A stretch of DNA of 64,000 bases from Onthophagus taurus (Eukaryota > Arthropoda > Insecta > Coleoptera > Scarabaeidae): positions 19,282,001 to 19,346,000 of the forward strand of contig NC_091967.1 in NCBI RefSeq assembly GCF_036711975.1, given 5' to 3'. Position 1 is the stretch's first letter. The number at the start of each line of letters is the position of its first letter. Shown piece after piece: positions 36,789 to 48,505 of the stretch. A program made the translations under genes and the position numbers. A model generated the notes under the pieces. It was given only the letters and a program-made list of their open reading frames with translations. It had not been told where the DNA came from and made no database searches.

Positions 36789-37976
36789 CTATAGACCAAT
36801 ATCTATTCTCCCCAAAGTCTCGAAGGTTTTTGAAAAATTAATAGCTAAAAGGTTACTAAAATTCCTAGATCGCTTTGACCTTCTAAACAAAAGGCAGCAT
36901 GGTTACCGTAGTGGTAAGTCAACTATTACGGCAATAATGGATGTTATAGATTTTGTACAAAACGCCCTGAATGAACAACAGTCTGTGCAAATCAGTTTTC
37001 TTGATTTAAGTAAAGCGTTTGATACGGTGAGTCACGATATAATATTGAGAAAATTATACTTTTATGGTATAAGAGGCCAAGAACTAAATCTTGTGGGTAG
37101 GCAGCAATATGTTTTTTGGGAAGATAATACGTCTGGAACATCTAAACTAATAAGTGGAGTACCACATGGATCAATACTGGGTCCTTTGTTATTCGTAACA
37201 TACATTAATGATCTACCGTTTAATGTCCATGAGGATATGTGTATTTACGCAGATGATACTTTCGTATTAATAAAAGATTCTGATCAGCAATTACTACCTT
37301 TAAAGTCCTCCGCTGCTTTAACTCAGTCAAAGGAGTGGTTCATGAACAACTGCCTGAAAATAATGAAAATAAAACAGAATCAATTGTCATTAATATGAAA
37401 TTACCCACAAATTTACCTGCGGTGAAGTTCTTGGGTTTATCTCTTGATCCTAAGTAAAAAATTAACGTCATCAATTAGACGTCTCTGCAAAATTGCATCT
37501 CATGAAGTTGCCAAAATAGCCTATTTTGCAAATTGGAACATATGGCATAGCTGTTTGGGGTCATTCATCTGGTTTAGGAAGATTTTTTGGTTGCAGAAGA
37601 AGGCAGTTTGCAATCTTAAAACTACTGACAGCTGCAAAGATGTATTTAAAACAGAATGTATACTTATCGTACCAAGTGCATACATTTTGGCTACCTTAAT
37701 GTATGTTTATGACAATAGAAGTAAATTTAATGCGAATGCAAACTTTTACACACATGACACAAGACTCAAGAGGCAAAGATGAACTGAGATTACCGTTACA
37801 TAGGATAGAAGCAACTAAAAGATATGTTGATTTCTGGAGAGTTAAATTTTTCAACAAGTTGCCAGAAGAAATGAAAACTATGGAACGAGGACACTTTAAA
37901 AAATGTGTGAAGTCTAATCTGGTCAAGAAAACCTACTATGTATGGTATGATTATGTGCAGGATCAGTTTGTGGAGT

Positions 37977-38440
37977 AGTAAAGTTAATTTGTTTTATTAC
38001 TATACTTATAATACCTATATATCTAACCCTAAGGCGTTGGTAATTAGTATATAGGATCACCTGTATAGATTTATATCATCTTGAAATGTATACTTTGAAT
38101 TACAGACATCCTTTACATATGGCTAATAATAATGATTCATCAATAGAGATAAAAAAAATAAATTCATTGTACTTTTATGCTTCGCAATAATGAAATATAC
38201 AAATATTATTTATAGAAACTGACACATTAGGTAAAAATTTTATATCAAGATATGGCATGGATTTTCTTTAAAAATATTAAGTTTGTCTAACGCTGTGGTT
38301 AATAAAAATTAAAAATAATACATTGTTGATATTATTTAATTAACAAAAATAAAACATTTCTTATTACATCTTTTATTACCAAATCCAAATCTTATACAAT
38401 AAACGTTGCATAGGTGGAATTTAAAAAGTTTACGCAATGT
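37977..38440. other. Tail of the non-LTR element and AT-rich spacer
   Basis: No coding sequence after the retrotransposon stop at about 37976. Minus-strand AATAAA (TTTATT on plus near 38367) could serve as the polyadenylation signal of the hemolymph-protein gene that ends at 38446. Confidence 0.5.
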
Positions 38441-38445
38441 TAATC

Positions 38446-39472
38446 TTAATGTACAATCACCGCGTTTGTAGTTGTAGCACATTCAGTTGCTAAAATATGA
38501 TCGACAAATTCTTGAATTATATTGGCCGGCTTTTTGTTACTGCAAGATTTCATTTTTTCTGTCAGACAGTTCAGGAATTTGCGTAAAGTCCTAAAATAAT
38601 ATTTCGATTAAATAGGCGATTAAGAAAATATTAAAGAAATAAATCTTACTTGCAGCGTTCTTCTTCGTCAATTTCTAAATTGTCAATGGATGTAGCGCTT
38701 AGAAGCGTGTTTATACTGCTGATTACATTTTCTGTACATTGTTGGATTCCGTTAACGTTATCTTTTAAGCACTGCATTCCTCCGTTGTTCATAAAACCTA
38801 AAAAATATATACGTTTTGTATTTCCTGTTTTATATGGAAATAAAAATGTTATTTACTTTGAATTCTTTCTGCGTCATTATAACAAATATATTCGGTCAAA
38901 CTCTTAGCGCTTTGTTGGGCTTTAGCGACTTCCTTTTTCTTTTTATCGTCAAGACATTTGTCAAGTACTACTTCGTATTTCTTCGCACAATCCATTAAGT
39001 CTGATTTTCTGTTACACGTTCCTTTGATGATATCAACTACTTGAATTGATCTCGAAGGTCGGGAATAATAAAAGTCATCGTTATTTACCAGTTTTCTCGT
39101 GTAATCTAAAAGAACTTCGTTCATTGTTAATTTAACACAAACTTCCAATTCATCATCGGCAATCTAAAATTAGTTATTTTAGTAACATAGATAAAATTTA
39201 TATTTAAGTTATACCTTTAAATCATGATAAGCTTCGTAACTTTTAGTTGTTTTGAAACACATTTCTTTCAGTTTTCTCTCTTCAGCCAATCGCATAGCTT
39301 CCTTACGATGTTGAAGTTGTTGTACTTGTAACATAAAGTAATCACCTTCGGAAAATGGGCTTGAGTAAACCACTGTTTAAAAAAATACGTATTAGAAACA
39401 AAACTCAAGGGATGAAAAATACTTGTTATTACTTCCGATAAGGGCAAAAAGTCCGATGATAATGATATTCAT
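38446..39472 (-). CDS. Secreted 27 kDa hemolymph glycoprotein-like protein (DUF1397)
   Basis: Five minus-strand exons, 39472-39433, 39372-39215, 39163-38857, 38797-38650 and 38590-38446, give 798 nt and 265 residues. Residues 1-18 (MNIIIIGLFALIGMVYSS) are a hydrophobic signal peptide, so the product is secreted. The mature part has 12 cysteines spread evenly, the hallmark of the insect 27 kDa hemolymph glycoprotein family. It carries the family-like blocks CAKKYEVVLDKCLDDKKKKE and LTEYICYNDAERIQ, and ends KKPANIIQEFVDHILATEC. All splice sites are GT-AG and phases agree (1, 0, 1, 2). The molecular function of this family is not established; some members are abundant in hemolymph. Introns are 51-60 nt. 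If the exon at 32394 belongs to the CAP-Gly gene, this gene sits inside its intron on the opposite strand. Confidence 0.9.
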
Positions 39473-39879
39473 TTTTTCTTGAAAATTCTTTACAGTATTA
39501 CCAATATCAACTGAACTCCAGGTCTTAAGATGTGATTATTTAAACGATTTGTTCAAAATTGTGCGCATGTTCGCAAGAAATAACGATAACGTCAGTTAAA
39601 AATACGTTTGTGTTATTTTAAGATGTTAATACAGTCGTTTGAATAGCAAATTGTTGCGATAAGGAGAAATTACTCAATGTTTTTCCAATTAATATACTGA
39701 TTTAATTTAGAATCAACACTCAAAAATATTATTACACTGTATGTAAGATACTTAGAAACAACAAAAACTATATATTTATTTCTTTATTACAGCGTTTCTA
39801 TTTGTCGTATTTTAATAAAGTTTTCAAGCAATCTAATTTTTTGGAATACTGTTCTTTGACTGGGATTTATAGTTGTTTA

Positions 39880-40720
39880 CATATAATCTGCTTTGGCAAC
39901 AAATATCAACAAGTTAACAGAGAAATATGAAGATTACGCCGCAATTAGACTCAGACATGTGTCAGATTGCTTAGTAATAAAAGTCATCATGCTACTGAAA
40001 CCGGGTAAACCACCAAATGACAAACTCGTACTGGCCAATATTATTGCTTCCTATCATATAGAAGGTAGTCGAAAAAATTCTGTTAAGGAGATTCCGATCA
40101 AATCGAGAAGAGTCTAAAAACAAGCAATACCACTTAGCGATTTTCCTTGATGTAGGGCGTTTGAAACTCAGACTTTTGATTTCTTTGGCACCATTCTTGT
40201 ATCTACTATGCATGTGTGACTTGCCCAAATATGACGACGTAACCGTAGCATCATTTGCTGACGATACGGCATTACTTGCTACTGGATAAAATGATATAAG
40301 AAGCAACTAAGCTATAGAAGGCTAGTGACGTACTCCAACAGTGGACAGAAGAATGAAAAATTAAACTTAATTAGCTAAAGTCATCCCACGTAAATTTTAC
40401 GTGTTGTAAAATGAATGAAAGGCCTGTGGTGAACACAAATGATACGCATAAATGGTGTTGTAATGCTATATGCTAACATCATAACATATCTAGATGTCCA
40501 TTCAAAAAAAACTAGATATATCCTTAAACCACCGATCTGGGTATATGGTATTCAACTGTGGGGATGCGCAAGCAACATCAAGACTATCCAGACGTGGTAA
40601 AATAAGGTGGTGCGAATAATTATAGAATAAAGTAGAAAGTAAACAGGCTGCAGGAAAGTACGAAAACCGCCTTCATTGATAGCTCATCACACAGATTCTA
40701 CACTACTTGACAACACTAAG
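39880..40720 (+). pseudogene. Non-LTR retrotransposon reverse transcriptase fragment, heavily decayed
   Basis: Plus-strand pieces in three frames: VIKVIMLLKPGKPPND (the region before NYRP), VASFADDTALLA (motif C with the FADD catalytic residues), LQQWTEEWKIKLN with a stop, and YGIQLWGCASNIKTIQTWQN-type sequence near 40540-40600. These follow the order expected for Jockey-type elements. Large parts between them are missing. Dead copy. Confidence 0.8.
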
Positions 40721-40761
40721 CTTAACGGTCGATTTAGGAGGAAAAAACCCTTCGAGTTAGT

Positions 40762-40905
40762 TGTTTAATTTTGGGTTTTATTTAGGAACAAAGAACAAGA
40801 TGTTCTTAACGATAACGTATTTTATTCTTAACCGTTACAACTTGTCTCCATCATTCTACTAATTCACCACTAGATGGCGTTACAAATATACTATTTATTA
40901 TGACA
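40762..40905 (-). repeat. 3' LTR of gypsy element (144 bp)
   Basis: On the minus strand it starts TGTCATAATAAATAG and ends AAAATTAAACA. It differs from the other LTR (42611-42754) at only one base that I can find (AACAAG versus AACAAC). On the minus strand it is preceded by a polypurine tract AAAGGGGGA. It contains CACTAGATGGCGTTAC. Confidence 0.93.
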
Positions 40906-41049
40906 TCCCCCTTTATTTAAAATAAAATTTTTAAACTTTTCAGGCGTTTTCTTAACTCTTGTCGGCCGGGTTCTTGTAGGTTCTTCTTCGTTTCTTGGTA
41001 AATCTAGTTTTATTTTACCTTCCTTCTTTACTTCTTGTTTCTTGGTTTC

Positions 41050-42585
41050 TTAATTCTTCGTTTCTTGCTCTTTAGTTTGATCCAAATGTTGATCCTTTGG
41101 TATCTCAATTTCTTCTATTGTTGGATTCAATACTTGATCATGAACTTTGATTTGTTTCTTTATTTCCTCTTCTTTTCTTTCCTTTATATGTATTCTGTCT
41201 CTTCGATAAGATGTTCCACCCACATCGATCATGAATGCTCTATCTGAAAGTTTTTCGTATATTTTTCCTTTTGTCCATTCGGAATCAGGTTTTAATTGTA
41301 CATACACTGGTTGTCCAATTATTAAATCAGGCAAGTTTCTAGTTTCTTTATCATAATATAGTTTATTGTATTTCTTATTGAGTTCAATTTTTTCGGACAC
41401 ATCTTCTATGACAGTAGGTTTGTAATTAGATGTTTTTACTGGTAGGCTACATCTGGTTTTTCTTGACATTAACCTTTGAACTGGACTCGAATTCATTTTG
41501 TTTGGTGTATTTCTCCAATGAAGCAATGTCCAATAGATATCTTCACCACTCTTTTTAATCAGTGTTTTAGCAATTTTTACTGCTGATTCTGCTTTACCAT
41601 TTCCTTGCTGATGATATGGTGATGATGTTGAATGTTTGAACTCATAATCTTTTGAAAAATCCTGCATTTGTTTGTTAACAAAATGCGTTCCATTGTCAGA
41701 TATAACTAATTCAGGAACTCCATATCGACTAAATGTTTCTTTCATTCTAGTTATAGCTGATTTTGGACTTAAGTCTTTTAAAAAATATATTTCGAAGTAG
41801 TCAGAACAATGATCTACTATGACTAAAACTTTTAATGATTTTTCTTGATATTTAACGAAATATATGTCCATAGAAATTATTTGAAAAGGATATTCTGGAA
41901 TTTGATGTGACATCATTGGTAATTTTTGTTGTGCTTTTGCATATTTTCCGCAAGCTTCACATTCTCTTATTGCGTTTATTATGGATTGAGTCATACCAGG
42001 CCAGAACACGTTTTGTTTCGCTAATTTTAAACTATTCTCCACTCCGCTGTGTCCTATGTGTAATTTTCCTGTAATTAGTTTTCTTAACGTTTGAGGTATT
42101 AACACTCTGTCTTGATAAAATATTAAACCGTCTTGCTAAGCTAAATTGTCTTTAAATTTAAAATAAATTTTTATTTCATCCGGTATGTCTTTTATATACT
42201 TTGGTCAACCCTCTACAATGAATTGTTTCACTTTTTGTAAACACTGATCTTTTTCCATTTCAATTTTTATGCTGTTAAGTCTTTCGTCTGTAAAATGAAC
42301 TACAGAAACCAATTTAATCTTTTCCATCATTTTCGTTACATGTTCATATGCTGTACCTTTAACTTCATATATATTAATTCTATTCATTTCTTGTTCAAAA
42401 TCTTTGTCTTTGTAATTTATAGTTGCTCTTGATAAAGCGTCAGCCACAACATTTTCTTTTCCTTGAATATATACCAAGTGTGTATTGTACCTTTGCAATA
42501 TCATTAACATTAGTTGCAGTCTTTTAGGTGCTTTTAAAAGTGGCTTCTGAAAAATATTTATCAATGGCTTATGGTCTGTCCTCAC
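41050..42585 (-). pseudogene. Gypsy pol remnant: RNase H end plus integrase
   Basis: Frame 42585-42205 holds the end of RNase H (RTDHKPLINIFQKP, then KENVVADALSRA). Frame 42105-41050 holds integrase: a zinc-binding HHCC region (HIGHSGVENSLKLAK and CEACGKYAK), then the catalytic core with DIYFVKYQEKSLKVLVIVDH (first Asp), ISDNGTHFVNK (second Asp) and HQQGNGKAESAVKIAK (Glu), and a C-terminal domain with QPVYVQLKP. The two frames are separated by about 100 bp in the same reading phase with two stop codons, one where family members have Trp after VEG and one in the NLAxQDGLIFY stretch. Catalytic residues of integrase look intact. Confidence 0.93.
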
Positions 42586-42610
42586 TGTTCGAACCCCACA
42601 CCTGACACCA

Positions 42611-42754
42611 TGTTTAATTTTGGGTTTTATTTAGGAACAAAGAACAACATGTTCTTAACGATAACGTATTTTATTCTTAACCGTTACAACTTGTCTCCAT
42701 CATTCTACTAATTCACCACTAGATGGCGTTACAAATATACTATTTATTATGACA
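42611..42754 (-). repeat. 5' LTR of gypsy element (144 bp)
   Basis: Pairs with 40762-40905 with one difference in 144. Its outer end and the neighbouring flank form an inverted repeat, ATATACTATTTATTA and TAATAAATAGTATAT separated by TGACA (about 42736-42770). Confidence 0.93.
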
Positions 42755-42770
42755 TAATAAATAGTATATG

Positions 42771-45700
42771 TAGTAATGTAGAGTTTTAGATTTTTTTCTT
42801 CTTATCCACACCCCTCAATGTAGCATTTTTGTGTCTCTAAGCACACAGATTATTCCACTTACGTTGACTTATTTAGGCATTCGTGAAACAAAATGCCATA
42901 TCATTTTATATGGACTAAAAAGTGTTGTTTCTATTCCATATAAATGACACGTGAAAGAAAGCCATTATTTATTTTTTTCCAGTAACTCGATTGGCAACGT
43001 ACGTACCAACCTTTCAGGATTTCGTGTCGCCTTACCTCCAAAAATGGCATTAACAGCCGTTCGATGTTTGACGTAAACTGACTATCTTTTGAATGTACCT
43101 CTATTTCTTGGCTGTGAAATTTGTAGCTGTCTTACTTTAATATTTCAGTAGTATAGTAGACTTCGCATGTTCGGAACTTTACCGGTGCCGGATTACTGGA
43201 AATACTGGATTATCGGTCGACATCTCCCACGATAGTAAAATGATTAGAGCAGTTACATTAATAAGATGACGTTTTGTGGCTAATATGTATAGTTTACCGG
43301 ATTGAGTGAATAAGAATTTTCAAACTCGAACAAAGGTCAAAATCTAATGTATTTTACTTTGCAGAATATAGTATGTTATTAACAATAGAAGTTAAAAAAG
43401 GTCATTTAAAAAAAATCGCGGATGTCCTTTTGCTTCCATGAATATGTAAATCAATAAGCTTTGCGTAATTGTAACTAGAGCTTGTTTTAGCAAATGTTAT
43501 AAACTTCTGTAGTGCGTATAGAGCTGATTCGCTCTATCTCTTCTACATCATCATCCGAATCTTGCTCTTCAACATTCACTGGTTGAGAATCAAGAACACT
43601 TTGTAAAATAGGTTTATCCGTTAGTTCTCGCTCAGTTGTTCGTTCTTATCAATCTCTATCCATTCTGCAATTTGCAGAGTTGCAGAAAACAACTTTTGTC
43701 CAAATTTCACATTTCAAAGAATCGACAAGTTTTGAAACAATCATAGATGGATGAGAAGAAAAATGAAGAGAAGTTAAAGAAGAAATATGTGACAAACATT
43801 AATAATAACAATCGAATCTCATACAATGTAGTTTGACAAATATAACAAAAAGGCAAAAAATCTATAAAGCCAATGGACTTTATAATTGTAGACATGTTGC
43901 TATATTCTATAGTGGAAAGTACTACTTTTAGACGTTTTAATTTCGCAGATCCAAACGCTAATTGTAAATACAGCTTTAAATCTGAAAAATATTTCCAGAC
44001 GTCATGACAAAGTGAAGGCAAAAGTAATGGACTTGATTGAAGTTATATTGGAAGATACTGAACTGGAAGAGGACCACACCAGCGTTTACGTTTCAGAAAA
44101 CCTTACTTGAATTGTGGGTGAATGGAATATAAACAACAAAATTTTTCTATTCGTGCAATATAGCAAATATGGGGTGTGCAACGCGTATGGCGCTATTTGA
44201 TTCTAGACTGTTTGTTTACGTCACTCTTTGCAGCTGGTCATCAATGATGCCTTATTCAGAGCAGAAGGCATAGAAATAGCGATAAAAAAGTGCAGAAATC
44301 CCCCACTTTCAAAGGAATAAATAAACGATCAGAAAAGTGACAAATTGTTAAGCATTATAATTAAAAAATCATGCTTTATGTTTTTCCAGAAAGCTGATTC
44401 GATCTACGAAGCGCTATATAATAAAAAAGCTGTAGAATATGTGAAGTCCAAATTTTCTACCAATTGTTAAAATATTCCTTTCTTAAGATTTATCTTCTGA
44501 ATATTGAAGATTTTTCGTGGAATTACAAATCAAATTCGTAAAAACAATTATCATTTCGGAGACTACATTGATTCTCTTAGCCGAAATTTAGTATTATTTT
44601 AAAAGTTAAAATTTCGATAAAATTTACTTAAAATCTACAGGTTAATTTTACGGTTCAATTATAAAATACAAAATAAGATAATGTTTATTTATTTCAATTT
44701 GAAGACTTGTATGTTTACTTGATACATTTCATTATCAATTCCTAGAACTTTACGTAAATATTAATATCTTAATTCTTCGGATCAAACATATTTAATCAGA
44801 AATGTAATTGCACTATGTTCTGACCTCTTGAACTATACAATTAAAAATGTGTGTAATCACAGATTTTTTTATTACCATTTTTGGATCTGTATTAATATTT
44901 TAAACGATTGTCTCCACCGTAGAATATTCAAACAATTCCGGACTGTGCTGTGCTATATTTCGATCAAAGCATTATAAATATGTCAAGCAAAGTTCACCGG
45001 GGAAATAATAGATTTGCTTCGGCAAAGATAGATTGATTCAATTGAATGAAATAAATACGAGGTCATACAACGAATGATTTTTTTGAAAAAATTTTTTTTT
45101 AATATTCTACATTTTTCACGCACATATTTCGATTGATGGTCATCGTTTATTCTCTCTTCGATATATTCCTCTCCACAAACTTGCGCAACGTTAACCTTAC
45201 CCTACTATCTCACGTTTATGCGAGGCAACACACACCTGAGCACGACGACGATGACGACGTCGAATTCTCCGGGCAATATCGTATTTTCATTGGGTACGTT
45301 GAACAGTTCATTTTAAGAGACGTTTTCGCGGTCTCTTTTTCGGTTTACGTTGTTTTCCATGAAAAAGATTCAATAGTTGTGAATTGTGATTTTTATATAA
45401 GATTATGTGACTTTGAGGATTAAAAGAAGATGAGTTGCTTAAAATAAAATGCGTTTCGGTGGATTTAAAAGGTAAAACTTTTCTTTTTATAGAGGATAAA
45501 TTTGACCTTGTCTATTTTTTTGTAAACCCAACGATGATTGTCTGATTCGTTTGGTAATAGATATTTTTAGATACGTTTATAAAAGTAGTTTAATCATTAT
45601 ATAGTTTGTTTAATTCGGTTAGATTTAAAGTTAAATGTTTACAATATTAATATAACATTTTTTGTTAGTTTAATTGTTGAATTGGTGTAATTTTTTATTC

Positions 45701-48287
45701 TATACTTGATGGTGTGAAAAACATCTTAGTAATTGTGGAACAAGTCCATTTTCAAGTTAATTGTTAATAGGAAGCAGCTGGTCTTGCAATTACCGACGAG
45801 GCAAGATTACTGAGGAAGCAGAGTCTCTGTGCACATAACAATTGTCGGAGTAGCGGTAATTGAAGAACAAATCAAAAAAAGAATAAAGAAAGATGGACAA
45901 ATCCAACTTTCTAAAGTGTGTTTTCACGTTCATCAAAAGTGAGACTTGATATTGTAGTGATTACTAATTAGAAATCGAATGGAAAAGATTTAAAATGCCC
46001 GGGAAATCAAATATAATAAATTTCTTGTACATATTTAAGTTGATGTTTATTTTTTTAAATTTTGATCGTTCGTATAAAATTCATAAACGTCGCAGACATT
46101 TAATCCAACAAATAAATACAATACACATTGCGTGTTTTGAACCTTGCGTGCGTATTATGGGTTAATTGCAAGAAGTTGAGATGTCCGGTCGTTGACGGTG
46201 ATGTTTCAATAAAAAAGGAAACTTTGTGCTTGAATCACTAAAAAATCATTCCTTAAATTAACCATAATAAACCAATTATTATACCTTTCTACGAAAAATC
46301 TTAATATTAACACCAAGTTATTTAGTAATTGGGTTACGAAAAGGTGTTTAATGTAGTAAACCGGGTTATTACCTAGCTGACCTAAACGACAGTCAAAAAA
46401 AGGAAGTTGCTAAGGCCGACACACTTCCTTCCATCGTCGTCCATCCGTTCGTTTCTATGTGTAGACAGCAGACACAAAGTAGAAAACGAGCGAAATACCT
46501 CACAATTCGTATTCACCGGATGCACTTCGGTAACCTACATAATCAAGCAGTGATTCGGATATCTATTTCGTCAACTTAACTCAGCTCATCATTTTTAACC
46601 AAAAATAAAAAATTACCATCAAATTCGTTTAAATCGAGGTTGATTTTTTAGTGGTTAAAAATGCTTTATAACATATTTTTTTGTTAAGTTCGTTATAATA
46701 AAATGAAACGCTCGTTATTTATTAATCGAGATGTAACAAGTTATTACATAATTGTAGATATGTTATGGTGACCGAGATCAAGGCGATTTGCCTTCCGCAA
46801 AGCACCCAATATGGTGTGTTGTTTAATTTTTACATATACGGTTCACCCAAGGTGAGACTACGGACTCTTGGTATGTTGTATGCGTAGGAATTAATCGTAT
46901 TCAAGTTCAAATATTAGTTCTATAAATAATCGTGTTTTTTTTATGTGATTTATTCTTCATAATAATGCATTGTTTTTAAGTGTTAACCAAAACTCTTTAA
47001 CAATATTTAAACAAAGAGAGGTATTCTATTCCTATGATATAAATATTATGCAGAGTATTTTTGAATTAATTGGCTTTGATTATGAAGTCATTTAAAATTA
47101 ATATGAGATTTCATTTTCAACATAAACTCATTCGTCCTGTTTTGCCTGTTTTATCTCCTTAAAAAGGAGCAATTTTTACCATAACTAGACGCAGTGCTTG
47201 AAACACAAAGATTGCTTTAGATATATCCCAACAAATTGATCCAAGGTTTTATCTAAAACAAGTTAAATTCAATATGCCTTGTTACAATGGCAATAAAATG
47301 TGGTCACATTTTGCCTGTACTCTTGACAGCATTACAAAAGTTAACACTTCTTTGTGGCACACCATAAACAAGTTCATCCTGGGATAACAACATAACATGC
47401 TTGATACAATACATCTTAATTAATACAGTCGCAGTGCCCTGACGAAATCTAGATCCCAAAAATGTAAGAATAGAAAATTGTTGCCAAAAGGTTAGAAAAT
47501 TTTTCAAAAAGGTGTTGGTGTTGATACAAATTTATTTGCAGAATTTGTATTTATTACGGTGGTTATCGACTGATTACTTTCGACATGTAAATGCTAAAAA
47601 ACAGAAATATGTTTAATCACCTTTTTCCAAAGTAAGGTGTATATGTCATAAAATCTTTTTTTTTGAGATACATGAAAATTAGGTATGAACTAAAATTCCT
47701 CAATATTAAACTCACAGTGAAATTCGCATGTAACGTACGTTTTATATACTCCATACAAATTTTACTTCACTAAAGCACAACATTTTTCGTGGCCATAACG
47801 CAATTTACCTAATCTGCTGTACTAATTGTACTAATTCCTAAAGATTACGGTATCTCGCCGATATGTCCATTTTTTAGTTGTATGTACGGTCATCAACATT
47901 TAAAAATGTCTGCTTTGAATGTTATTAATAAAGATTAACCTTTAAGTTTGAATGAAATGAACTTTCTCAAGTATCAATTAGCCGAAGTACAAACATAGCG
48001 TAAACTGCAACATCTACGATTTATATGCAAAGAAAAAAATACTAGAAGCGGTATGTTCATTTTCTTTTTAGAAAAATTAGCATATATGAATTGTATAATG
48101 AAAAATTAAAACGACTTACCTATTGCTTACGTGAAAACAAAATTTTTCAAGTAAATAGTTGTATTATTTACTTTAGAACACCTTGCAAAACCTCAATCAA
48201 AATCGTGTAAAAATCACATTAGGTCATTAAATGATAAAGAGGTACATAGAATTACGAAAACAAGATCGTATAAAATCAACTAACTCC
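42771..48287. other. Long non-coding region, no gene recognised
   Basis: No supportable coding exon. The small frames at 43707-44021 (minus), 45133-45423 (plus) and 47304-47507 (minus) have no family features. Around 45220-45300 and 46420-46570 the DNA becomes GC-richer (for example CACGACGACGATGACGACGTC and CTTCCTTCCATCGTCGTCC), which could be alternative promoters or untranslated exons of the CAP-Gly gene downstream; there is no proof. Confidence 0.45.
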
Positions 48288-48304
48288 TTAAGTATTAAGT
48301 CGTA

Positions 48305-48505
48305 TGGAAACAGAACGTATTCCTAAGAGGATATTAAATAGCAATTTTGATGCTAAGAGAGAGTCGGAAAATTGTGGAAGAGGATACGAGGGGACTGTGA
48401 GATGTTGGAAGTGGAGGGCTAGGCATAGGGCTAGGAATGGAGGACCTTGATAAATCCGGCCAAGGCCCGACATTGGGCTGTCGCGCCATAGAAGTAGAAG
48501 AAGAA
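48305..48505 (+). pseudogene. 3' tail of a plus-strand non-LTR element inserted in another
   Basis: The plus strand reads ETERIPKRILNSNFDAKRE and decayed sequence ending in an AGAAGTAGAAGAAGAA tail at 48490-48505. Immediately right of it, the minus-strand RT frame of another element is interrupted. The phrase resembles the 'NRLPKRxLxGxxxxxRxRGRPKKRW' ends of non-LTR ORF2 proteins, decayed in its last part. Confidence 0.5.

Larger units (their letters stand above)
34046..37976 (+). pseudogene. Non-LTR retrotransposon (Jockey/CR1-like), interrupted by a 2.26-kb insertion
   Basis: Before the insertion (34046-34528), the frame carries NNKIKAIWDVINNERQTNR and a DEIIDIVNKMKNNSTADMYG block, then one stop, then NECENYR. 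After it (36789 on), the same protein resumes with YRPIS-type sequence and HGYRSGKSTITAI. It contains reverse transcriptase motif A (FLDLSKAFDTVSHDI), motif B (SGVPHGSILGPLLF) and motif C (CIYADDTFVLI). The C-terminal third reads in shifted frames through 37978, with SAYILATLMYVYDNRSKFN and WRVKFFNKLPEEMK. The 5' end, including any endonuclease, is missing. Frameshifts near 37398 and 37782 show it is dead. Confidence 0.92.
40762..42754 (-). mobile_element. Internally deleted gypsy/Ty3-type LTR retrotransposon
   Basis: About 2.0 kb between and including two 144-bp LTRs, all on the minus strand. The 5' LTR (42611-42754) is followed at once by TGGTGTCAGGTGTGGGG, a primer-binding site whose complement ends CTGACACCA, as in leucine tRNAs. 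Coding sequence then starts in the middle of RNase H (VRTDHKPLINIF), so gag, protease, reverse transcriptase and half of RNase H are deleted. Integrase follows, then the polypurine tract and 3' LTR. No 5-bp target duplication is visible (TTAGT versus TAATA). Confidence 0.9.

Noticed and set aside
42585..42610. tRNA-like GGTTCGAAC sequence
   Set aside because: There is no cloverleaf around it. It is the complement of a tRNA 3' end in the gypsy primer-binding region or simply RNase H codons.
43140..43230. Possible second pogo-type MITE (TTCGGAAC...GGATTATCGG)
   Set aside because: No inverted partner end and no TA-flanked borders could be found.
43707..44021. 104-residue minus-strand frame
   Set aside because: Hydrophobic and low-complexity, with no family features; the plus strand here also reads as decayed repeat sequence.
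45133..45423. 96-residue frame with a DDDDDVEF acidic run
   Set aside because: No family similarity, no splice or initiator evidence, and the acidic run comes from a GACGACGATGACGACGTC simple repeat.
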